Below, one piece after another: positions 26,601 to 38,600 of a DNA stretch of 64,000 nucleotides; position 1 is the first letter of the stretch, and the number at the start of each line of letters is the position of its first letter. The position numbers were made by a program, and so were the translations under genes. The notes under the pieces are model-generated. The model worked only from the letters and a program-made list of their open reading frames with translations. It had not been told where the DNA came from and did no database searches. This DNA is from Bimastos eiseni (Eukaryota > Annelida > Clitellata > Crassiclitellata > Lumbricidae), in NCBI GenBank assembly GCA_959347315.1, contig OY365817.1, positions 3,650,056-3,714,055 on the forward strand, read 5' to 3'.

Positions 26601-29600
26601 GTTGAGTTCTTACTTCTGGAACAAATTTGGGTTTCGTCCACCCCATTTTATGAATTGGAAATAGAGACATTTTAAATATATACATAATTTTTTTTAGCAA
26701 TAATCCGAGAAGCGGAATGTTTTTAAATGGCGAATCTGGTCCTAGTATAAGTCCTTCCCCATTTACGAACCCATTACCTCTTCTCATATACAGACCTTCT
26801 CCTACACCGTTTAATCCAGATCCTTGGTATGGCCTCATATATAAGCCCTGACCCTGTTGCACTATCTTGTAGTTTTTACCTCTAGTATTGAGATATATAG
26901 CCCCACCCGTTCCGGTGACTTTATCAATTACTTTAGAACCAGTCGCTGCACCTATTCAAGTTAATGCACCCGTTGCTAAGCTCGGTAAGACGCTAGATAG
27001 TAGGAATTTGCCAGCAGTGGCAAGAAAAGGTAAAATTGCGCCGATAAAGCCGCTTTCAACTGTAGCGTTATGTATTAATTGCGTTTTCCTCATTTTTATA
27101 GTCACGCCTTGCCAATCCTGATGCGCTTTATTGAGTTGTGCTTGGGTTAGAGCTAACACATGCTCTCCGTTTAAATCGCTGTGCTTTAATCCAATACTAA
27201 CGCCTGTTCCCGCTTGTAGCGATCTTTTAATTTGATCTTTTTGTCCTTCTGAAATATTGACTTTGACGTTTGTGTATTGACTCATTTTATATAAAACTAC
27301 AAAAACTTTTAAGCTTCTCTAGTATGAAACCGTATCGATAATTCCTCGCCTCGTAGATTAATTAGCTTACCATTCTGATCTGTAAGAGTCGTTTCCATTG
27401 TCGAAATCGTGGATAGGGTGATTGGAAGATAGATCAAATTTCTCGGCGTTTCAATAATCTTGTAACCGGGCCCTACGTTCGGGAAAAAGGAATAGATAAT
27501 GTTATCTGTATTTCCGTTGCTATAGGATGCTCCAATGATATCGCTCGTAACCCTCAGATTGCTAACACTCATTATGTCCACTATATTTCTCGATTCGTGG
27601 TATCTCTCGAAAAAAAATCGGTTCGTGAAACCTAGGACTCTTCAGATAGAGTTGCCCGCGTAAAAATTAACCCCGTATTTCTTCGCTATATACACAACCG
27701 TCTTTAACGTATTGCTGTTAGCTTCTATCTTAATATTATATTCTCCGTTAGCCACATCATAATGCCCTCTTTCTTTCATTATTCTCTGAACGTATTCGTT
27801 AATATCTGTAATTTCATAGCAGCCTTCGGGGATGGTTATAGTTTCCCACGTCGGTTCACCGTTCATATGAGTCACCGTCGAATATGAAAAGTCGTTGTTA
27901 GTCGCGTCGATGTTTGGGAATGAATAATATGTTTCCAGATTGACTAGAGCCATTTCATACTTTTTATCTTTATCAAACTGTATCAACGAATTGAACCGCG
28001 TCCTTATTCTTGAAGTCTTGTCACTTAATAATATGTGAAACGATGACTTTGGCTCTGAGTTACGAGCAATCCTTTCGGTGTTATCTGCAATCTACTGTAG
28101 AATCGATTCCATTTTTAAATTAGCAAAGATTTATTTATAATGGAATGTAGAGTTCATCGAAAACGCATCTATACTTTCCGTTATTCTTATTACTAGTCTG
28201 GTCTATTACTACAAATCCGTGAGGTTGCTTCCACGCTGTTTTGCATAGTTTTCTAAACTCCTCCTTAGGCATGTCTGTACTCACGTAGTCGTCGTAGATG
28301 CGATTAATATTTTTCCCGTCTTGAGGAAACAAACAGATAAAGTTTGCATTCTCTCTAATTGTCTGTCTAGGTAGTTTGAAATAATTCTGTGCTAGATAGA
28401 AACAGTCAACGTTACTATGCCTCCCTCGGATGTAATAAGTCTCGCATTTATCCTGCTTTTCTAACTGTAAATCGTCGAAAATCATCAAGTTCTTCTTGTC
28501 ACTGGTCAAGTCACTCGGGTCTGGCACGTCTTCTGCTGATTCAAAAACTGGGAAGAAATATCAGATTTTTTATTCAAGTGTTTAGCCATTTCCTCTATTA
28601 CAACCTCTGGTGAATAATTTTGTCTCATGATCTGATCTTGAATATAAAATGACCCGATGATGGATTCTTTAGGTAGTTTTTCTTCAAATACTTTTTTCAG
28701 AATTTTATACTCTGGTTGAAAGAGAGACCTTCCGAATATTTGCAGATAGTCATAATCTAACCATCCTGGTCATAGAAGTAGGTTCAACAGTAAAGTAGTC
28801 TTACCGCATCCAGACTTTCCTACGATTAACCCTCTTATACTTCTAGGTAAAAGAGGATTATTGAATCTCTTAGACAATATGTCGTTCCACGAAAAATCTT
28901 TGATTTCCATTTTAAATATATCTCATTGTATTTAAAAAAGGATGTATTGTGTAAAGTGTAAAACTCATACTGAAACTAAAAATGTACAGACTGTTGTAAC
29001 GAAGAATGGAAGGTCAATGCTTAGAGGCACGTGTGATGTTTGTGGAAAAACAAAGACTCAATTCGTGAAAGCAGTAGAAGGTGGGAATCTAGTTGGGTCT
29101 CTAAATTCAGTAACTACCGGTATTAAGTTACCATGGGCTAAATTTCCAGGAGAGATGCATTTACCAGGACATCAGTTTACAGGACCAGGAACTGGACTAG
29201 ATTTGCGGCTGAATCCTGATGGAACTCCAAAAGATTGGTCGAAACCTGTTGACAGGGTTGACAACGCTGCATATTATCATGATTTAGCTTACAGCCAGCA
29301 CGCGGATACGGCTTCTAGGAATGTCGCCGATAGAGTAATGATTAATGAATTGAATAATATACCTAATCCAAGCTTACGAGAGAGATTTGAGAGGGCCCAT
29401 GTCAAGCCTACTAAAACTAGTCTCGGGTTAGGTTTAAAAAAAGCCTAAAATTACAACCTGATCTGAAATGGACCGACCAACTCAAATTACATAAACCACT
29501 AGTAAGACGTTTTTAAAAAGGAAAGTGTATGTCAGTGGGATAGATGAAATATGGGCCGCTGATTTAGTCGATATGCAGGCTTTCGCTAAAGACAACGATG

Positions 29601-32600
29601 GTGTGAAACACCTGTTAACCGTGATAGATGTGTTTTCAAAATATGGTTGGATCGTGCCATTAAATAATAAGAGTGGAATATCTACCGCTAATGGCTTCAT
29701 GAAGATACTCGAGAGCGGTAGAAGGCCTATTAAAGTATGGGTAGATAAAGGCAAAGAATTTTATAATAAAGACGTAAAGAATTTGGTTGAGTTGTACTCT
29801 ATTGAGAATGAAGAAAAATCTTGCGTCGCTGAGCGCTGGAACAGAACGATGCGAGAGAAAATGTTTAAGTACTTTACAGTTAATTCAACAAGAAGATATA
29901 TAGACGTGTTGGGTGAAATAGTTAGTAATTATAATGAGACTAGGCATTCTTCTATTAAAATGACACCATCTATGGCTAGTTTTAAAAATAATGAAAAGAC
30001 TGTATGGATGAATTTGTACAGTGATGAGATCTCAGAACCCATTAAGCCTAGATTCTTGATTGGAGATAAGGTTAGGATAACTAAGAAGAATATATTTGGA
30101 AAAAAATTTACAGCTCGATGGACTTTAGAAATTTTTACTATTACTCAAATTCAATACACAGATCCACCAACTTATAAGATTGCTGATTATAATGGTGAGG
30201 AAATACAGGGTTCGTTCTATGAACAGGAGCTTCAAAAGACAACTCAAGAGATACTTAGAATTGGAAAACGTGGGAAGAAATCTTTAGTGAAATGGCTTGG
30301 TTATTCTGAGTCCTTTAATTCTTGGATTGATACTGAAGACTTTGTAATCACGTGATGACTCATCGTCGAAACTGCTGACTCGTTGAAACTTCTGGAAATT
30401 TCCCATTATCGAAAACTTTGGAAATTCCCTTGGCTTTTGACTTATAGGGAGTATAGGTGGAGTTTTTGACCATGCCTATAGGTCTGTGCACGCCAGGTCG
30501 AAACTATTGGAAAGTTCCTGGCGTTTTCTCCTTGGTTATTGGTTGATGTTGCTTTTAACCTATGGTTAGGTTGATGTTGTTTTTGGTGATTTTTTAACCT
30601 AGGCTAGGATAAAAAATTTTTTTAGCCTATTAGGGGAGTGATTTTAACCAATGGTTAGGTTGAATGGCCCCGTATGGTACATCTTCTACTACTGTCATTT
30701 TAATCATCGCCATTTTCTACTTCATCTCACCGAAATAAACTTAAAAGGTGTTAAACTACATTGGATTCACAATAGATGTTTGCACTGAAAAATCAAAATT
30801 ATTATTAGGTAAACGATTTCTTCATACTTACTCATAATGAGAGATGTTACTATTCCCACAATTCCTGTAACAATGGTTCCAAATAATAAGAACCACAGAT
30901 AGGACATGGCGTAGAAATTCTCCAGACCTTGCAGTTTATTCCTCTAAAGGAAAAGAACAAAACGGATCATTTTAAAGGTAAATGCGATGCACAGTGATGT
31001 GATTGATGTTTTCGCTTCCTTTAGACACTATGTATTTATAATTATTCTATCAGGCAGACTCTCATTCTCGTTCGCTGTTCTCAAATCTGCGTGCTCTTGC
31101 GGTGTCATGCGTACTGGCATTGCCTCTGAAAGGTTCGCCGTATACTAGAGGTGTTCAATAAGTGCTTGAATATAATACAAGCAATTTCAGATTTGGACAG
31201 ACATGCAGTTGTGATGCAATGTCATGTGATACAAAATACTTTAATGTCATACAACCGCATGACATTAAAGTGTCGCTGTCTACAATTCGTAGATATAACT
31301 CCTTACCACTTGGATTCCAGATCCTGGTAGGACCTCAATTCTCGTTTCATTCCAGTTGTCTTTCACGTCAATTCCATCAACGGTATTGAAAGACTTGTAG
31401 TTAGTATAGTTAAGTGCGGAGGGATTGAGAGTGAAGCTACCATTTCTAAGATAGCATTGTTCCACGGACACAGGTGGCAGAGGAGGTTGTACATTACGCA
31501 TCGTCAGAGACCCGATGTTCAACCAGAGAGTAACCAATATACCCACTATGCCACCCAGCATTACTCCCTTTAAAAAAAAATGTTATCCGTTTTATCACTT
31601 GTGACAAGCGAATGCAGTTACTAGTTGAGCCCAATCATTGTAGTAGACATTATAATCACAATAATTAGCTAATTAATTATGAAATCAGTGATAATCAGAA
31701 TTCAGTTCAACGCCACAGTTCATTGTGTTCATTTACAATTGCTTTTAGTGCCATTATCGTAATATACATGTATGTAGGAGACTTGAAACAACGGTCAATG
31801 TTATATAACAGTTGGAGTAACTCTGTCGAAATGTGACAGTTTGTGAAAGAAATTCGCTGAGGAAATACGCAAATGAGAAGCAATTCAGTTTTAAAGTGTA
31901 CAAAAACAAAATTGCAAATTTATGTAATAACTTCACTTTTTAAAATATTGCATACGACTTTTCCTAAAAACATTAGGTGATAAGTTCGTCAAATTCTACA
32001 GAGAGCAGCTTAGGGTTTTCATAAACGAAAACGTTAGTATTTGTTGTCCAATGAATAAAGTGATGTATTGTAATGTCGTCATCCTTATAATAATAATCAA
32101 AAGATGGAAAATGTATTGACCTTCCAGTTGGCGTGTTTGGAGACTGCTCCAAGGAAGAAAAAGGCCATCAATGGACCAGCGACCGAACTCATGAGAGCCA
32201 CGACCACCTATAATCATATTAAAAACAACAGTAGTAATAATAATATAAAAATGGTCGTAAAAGGGCGAATTGCATTAGTACTGTAACCGTGATTATTCAG
32301 AACATTACATTACAATAGATAGGCTTGAACAATTTATATATATATAGATCATTATTATACATTAAGTTTAGCTGAACATTCACTAATTCAGACAATATAG
32401 GTTCTGTCAGTCACTCGCGTAGGCTCTAGCATTTACAGTCAGCCCACATTCTAGGGATACCTTGAGTGGTCAATAGTTAGCCAATCAGAATAGTCTTTTC
32501 TAAGATAGGCCGGTTTCGTCTTTGGCTGAGGAAAGTGACTTATAAGCTATAGCACTGTTAGGAACTTTGCAGTCTGACTTCCGAAGAACTTTAGCTATCT

Positions 32601-35600
32601 TGTCAGGCTCGTCAACTCGTATCATCTTAGGGCTCGGACGTTATCATCTCACTCATACTCATATTAGTAAGTATATGTAACTGCTATGTATTAATCACAA
32701 TCATTATATATATATATTATTATTACCTCTTCTTCTCTGTATTTAATAAAGATAAGTTGTAATCTAACTGTCTCTTCATGTGTAGCTAGTTTCCCCTAAC
32801 ATAATCGAACTCTAATCCTCTAATATAACAGTAGATATAGTTTAAGTAGAACCCTCAGCGTTCTTACAGTATTAGCAACTGTAAAAATTGTCGTTATAGT
32901 AATAGTCGTAACATTCATCAAAGATGCTTTATGAATTTTTTTATTATGACTTAATAAAAATGACGATTGGTACAATGAAATGCTATTCAGCTTGTTCTGA
33001 TAAATGAATCCACTTTCTAATGAGATAGCAGGCATACATCATTCTAACACGTCCTTGGAGCATTCTGACGACAAACTTACCTGTATAATGGGACCGTTAA
33101 CAGCAGCCGCAAGAAAAGCCACTCCGACGGATAAGGCTCCAAACATAACAACTGGAACACAAGCAGACATTGAAATAATTAATCCAGTGGAGTTTATAAT
33201 TCATACCATTGACCCAACAGTTACTGTATTAGTATTAAAGTAGTAATATAAATACGAATGCAATATGCTATTTAAATGAAGGAGCATCGTAAAGGCAATC
33301 GTAAATTGTTAATGTATATACTTTGCACCTAGGCGCAGGGAAACAGCCCATAAACAGCCTTGATACCATCCAAGAACATACATGGTCAGATACCAGAGCA
33401 TAGAAAGTATGAGACAGTTACCCAAGAGTCTGTTGATGAGAGCCTTTCTGGTCTCAGGCAGGTGGTCCAGTTTCCATTTGAGTATGTCCTCCCAACAGTT
33501 TGCGGCAGAACCACTGAGCGACGAAGACACGGAACTACACGATGCAAACAAAGAACCCACAAATAGGACATCGTCCTTAAACACAAGGCAATGTAATCGC
33601 AATCGTAGTAATAGTAACTTCAATTTACAAGGCGCTACCATAAAGCTAAACGCAGCTTTTCAACGAAATTGTTCAGATATCTCAAGAGAAGGAAGGGGAA
33701 GGCAAGTGAAGAGAACAGAAAGATAATCTTAAGAGGCGGGGATAATGTCAATGCAAAGTTAGATGGGCATCAGGTGACAGATGAAGACATTAATACCAGA
33801 ACATGTTATATATCCGTACGTTTCTCTGCTACCGCTGTCTTTGCCACAACAGTTCAATTTCTACAGGAAATAATTTGAAAGAATTAGTAGTAATTTACAG
33901 TATTTAAAGATATAACTGTTAAGGGTGGGCGCATCATTGCATTTTATTCAGGCTTGGTTCTGACACCACCTGGATTATGGCGAAGGCCTCGTTTTGTTAT
34001 TTGGGAATGCTGATGCAGCAGTTCTTTAAAAGAACGGTTGTTGTAGCACGCTGATTTTTTAATGTCTTTATCAAGCAGGTGACAGCGAGATATTTGCGTT
34101 ATCAATACAATCAGAAATCAATCATGTTTTATATCTAATCATGACGGAAAATCTTCATCATTTTCTTATCACCTTCATTAAATAATGAGGCAATAATTAA
34201 TTTATGTAGATCCTTATTACCTCAGCGCCCCTCCGTAAAGTGCGGAGAGGAAAAGTCCCGAAAATCCAGGTGAATCAGCGAAAATTGTTACAACAAAGTA
34301 GGGAAGCAGCTGTACAAATAAACAACGCACGCAATGGTCAATTAAAATTAAGTGGAATGATATTCAAGGTTATTTAACAAGATATAGATGTTTATCATTC
34401 ATAGGCCTATATACGTTAGTGACATGTTTCAAGGTATTAGCAAAGTTTAATTTAATGCATTATTATCACACATTTTATTATGCGTCACAATAATTACCAT
34501 CATTACACTGCACTTTTATTGCGCCAGTGTCTAATGCCAACTGCATCAATCGATGGCGTTTAATTAAATCCACACTGCGATCAGGTCAATTAAAGGAGAT
34601 CAGTCCGGCGAGACAGAGAGACGGGGGTAAGCCAACTGAAAAATGAAGGTTTTCAGTGGAGATCTAAGCAAAGTAAAAAACTGAGCAGACACGGGAAAAG
34701 AGTTCCAGAACTTGGGTCCAGCCACCGAGAAAGCTCGACAACCAAGAGCACTCTTAGTCCGCGAAACACCTGAAGAAAAGCAGGTAGATGATCGCGTTGA
34801 GTAGTTACTAGTTTTTGAAACCAGCATTGACTTCAAGTATTGTGGTTGACCATAGTAGTCTTGTGTAGACAATAAGACCCTGCTTGAAAGAGATCCTCTG
34901 TTGAACACGAATCCAGTGTAATGTTCTAAGTACCGGAGTTATATGTTCATATGAAGTCTTACATTTCTGGGCAACTGATTTACTCTGGACACCGTAACCG
35001 TCTTGAGATATAAATCATAATTTCCACACGACTAGACGAGCGCTCGACCAATCACCTTCCGTGTCCAATAGAGCTACTTCTAATCGTAATTTTATCGTAA
35101 TACAAAAATCTAATTTCTACAGCGCCAGCAAGGCGAATATAAGAAAGCCATGGGTTTTGAAAGTGGTCATGGGACTTGAGCAAATCGACATGAAGGTTGC
35201 CCAACCAGATTTCTTTACAAGTTTTCGATAGTAGGCCTATAGACAATAACATGCCACCATTGATGCCAGCTATTATTAGATTACTACTAGAATAATATCA
35301 GCCCCTCCATCTACGCAAACGAAAAACAAAAGACTTTCATATGACGCATGCACGAAGGAACCTAGAGGTATAAAAGTGTTGAAGCTAATATTATTTTAAC
35401 TCCACCGCCCCTTTCATCGACTCTATGAGGTAGGATAGAAAACGAGTATTCTGGGATTAAAATTGTTGAATAATGTTGAATATCAGTTGAATAATGTCAA
35501 GTTTCAGCGACTTCCAGGATTTTAACAGGTAAATTTGTTAAAAGAATTCGGATGCTCGGTTGATTTAATGATGTCGTGTCCAGTTATGAATTTATGAATA

Positions 35601-38600
35601 GTATAAGCAACATTAAATACATATATAATCGACATCAAGGACTCCTTGACTGACCTGGTTAGAATTTGCTATGTCTTTGTTGGCCAGAGGATCACATTTG
35701 ATGCTCGAGTAGTAAGCCAAGACGATCAGTCCAATGATGCTGGCTATGGTGGTCGTTATGATCAAGGGAATAATGTTTATCAGAACCGTTCTACAAGACA
35801 GCATCAGTTCTCACAAAACGAGAACCGTCAAGTAATGACAATGGCAACGAAACGATTTGCGAATTCACGAGCGTACTTCGACATGTACATGTTTATAAGA
35901 ATATTCTTTATTTATAGTTGCGAGACGGCGCACGGTATTCTTAGCTCGAAATCTGTCGCATATCCTGGACGGGATTTTAACAGATGAATGTAGGCCTATA
36001 TATACGACATTCAACATGCACATCATTCGTCGACGACGTCGAGTAGGCTTAAAATGCTCTGAAAATAATGATTGTAAATACACTCATGGTTCAAATCGGT
36101 TCCAAAACACCTGCAACTAATAATGCTACTGCGATGTGTAATAATGTAATTAATCATGAAAGCTTAATTAACGAATGATTGATCTACATGTATGGATGCA
36201 TCTCTGTAAGTCTGTATGAATGAATAACAACACATACTCTTATTGATAAATATATATACATATATATATACATATTTATTCAATCATCTCCATATGCCTA
36301 CATGCCTACACGAATATATGCACGTGCATACTACTGTTAATGTATTAATATCATTATTTCGTCTGACTCCATCTCTATATAAATATCGCGCATCAATACG
36401 GATGATGGTCAGCCCGTTTAGTAATAATGACAAACAATGAAGAAGCAGGATATATCATCAAAAGAGTTAACCATGAAACCGATAATGATGAAAATATATG
36501 ATAGACATAATCATGTGAACGCTGATGGCAAATATTTGAGCAAGAAATTCTAAATGGTTTATTGCCCTTTATCCCTTAGAGGTAACAGATTAGGCTAAAC
36601 ATTAGCACAGTTTGGCAGAGAATGATGCCCTCTATTGTGACTTACGCCCTTGCCTTGGACTGGTTATCAACGGCAGAGAATCTCTGAACGGATGCCTGCG
36701 AAAGTCCGTAAAGTTGAATCCAAGTGCATGTAATTCCAATTGTGATACCCCAGACAGTGTTGCGCTCTCGAGGGTCGAAACTGACACTGCACGTAAAATA
36801 TAACAATGAAACCACGACAATGCATAATCGTATAAGCCATAAGGGAGCGTCATGAAGAAGCTGAAATGGTAAAGACAACAGCGATACAATGTTGTTGATG
36901 TTGATGTTGCTGCTGCTGGTACAGATGACGATGATTGTAGTAGAAGGAAGCGTTTTGTAATCGCTCCCAGTACCTGATGGTGACCGACACAATGACCACC
37001 AGGTTTTAAAACTCTGGTTTTCAGCACGTGGCATTTTACTAAACGACGAGGATCCTGATTTTAATATGAAATTGACAATGGTGACGATGATGGTTATGAT
37101 GATGAAAATGATGATTGTAATGCCTGTGATTAATATGGTACAATTGGTTCTACTAACTTAGCCCAGACGAGTCGACCTTCTTCTCCAGCCAATCTGAAGA
37201 CATTCGATATTCCTCCAACGACAATTAACCCCTTCGAAAAAGACAAACCAATTCACTTGGACTAAAAATTCATCTTTAATCGCGTATTCTATGACTTAGC
37301 TTAGTAAGTTTGCAATGAAACATTTTTCGAAAAATCTTAAATACCATTTCGTCGTACAAATTACCTTGACAAGAATGGCAACCATTCCACCAACCAGGAT
37401 CAGGAACTGAAAGACGTCCGTCCATATCACAGCTCGCATTCCACCCTACGATAATAAAACATCAAGCAGACATCAATGACGTACAATTGTAGGCTATACT
37501 GATTTCAGAATCAACAGTTACTTAGCTAACCTGTACACCGTTAATATATCTTTTCCAATTCAACCCTGTGTTCGTTAGGAATCTCTACTTTTACCATTCA
37601 TTTATTGTTTCGTTCGTTCATTTATTTATTGAACAATTCAGTCATTCAATTATTCGATAATTTATTGTTGTGATGTGAAAAGCTGTAATAGCATCTATGT
37701 AGTCTTTAGTTCTTTCGTATCGCGTGTACTTACGAGAGCTGTATACGTCACCGATACAACGGCCATAAGTGGTATTGAAACGGCAATCGGCAAACCAGTG
37801 GCTAAGAGAGAATATAAGAAAAGAATAGACATTGACCATTTTTCAACTATTTATTTTATTTCCTCTGGTGGTAGCAATTACGATGAATTTGGTCAAAGTG
37901 ATGCTGCTGTCACTGATGGTAATGGTGATGGTGACGGTGGTGAGGATGGTAGCGATGGAAAAGGTGACGTTAATGATGATGCTGATGATAGCTGTGGAGA
38001 ACAATGTGTTTTCTTAATAATCACCAGATTCGAGAGCTGCTGAAGGTGCAAAAATCACCGCCCCCATGTACAGAACCTAAGAACAAAACAGGAACTAGTT
38101 ACTAATTGCATTCAGATTTAACCTTGGCCACCATATCATACCTTACAAACTGGGAATGGCATGGTCTCACCACCCTCCTAAACATCTGGTATGAAGTGCA
38201 TGAAATATGCCGCTGAATATACAATGATACTCGCGTCTCCATCACGGAAGCCACAACCACTTGTCGTAATCACTAGGAATCGGTCACCTTCTACACCACA
38301 TCATCTTCTGAGAAAAATCATTATTTAAAGTCAAATTCCATGCAGAACCGGCGTCATATAAATTACTCACTTGCATTTCACCAATATAAAAGATATTTAT
38401 TGAGCACGCACGCGCAATCAAGCATGCAACACAAATCCAAATAAATTACAGGGAAACGAGAGAGATTGAATAACGGAAACTCCTAAGGGACCAAGATCCC
38501 GCTAGTAGGGAACCTTAACATGGATTAATGATGGCGGTAGAAGGGAGAGCAGATTAGAAACATAACTAGCTTAACTATAAATGTGCACAGAATAATGTTG

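Larger units (their letters stand above)
16050..30693 (+). mobile_element. Polinton/Maverick element 1 (virus-like DNA transposon), decayed
   Basis: A 14.6-kb element inside intron 14 of gene B. It starts AGTAGTAG and ends with its reverse complement, with ~330-bp TIRs about 95% identical. It carries the defining Polinton set: protein-primed-type PolB, adenain-like protease, FtsK/HerA packaging ATPase, double-jelly-roll capsid, penton and retroviral-type integrase. Capsid and packaging genes form one minus-strand block; PolB, PRO, fiber, PLA2 and INT are on plus. Hexamers flanking the ends (TTACTT left, GTCATT right) match at only three of six positions, so no clear target-site duplication remains. 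PolB, MCP, penton, ATPase and others contain stops or frameshifts, so it is an inactive fossil; PRO, fiber, the membrane protein, PLA2 and most of INT still read open. Confidence 0.95.

Noticed and set aside
29525..30355. Retrovirus or LTR retrotransposon origin of the integrase
   Set aside because: No gag, reverse transcriptase or RNase H is nearby; PolB, adenain-like protease, capsid and packaging ATPase within TIRs define a Polinton.
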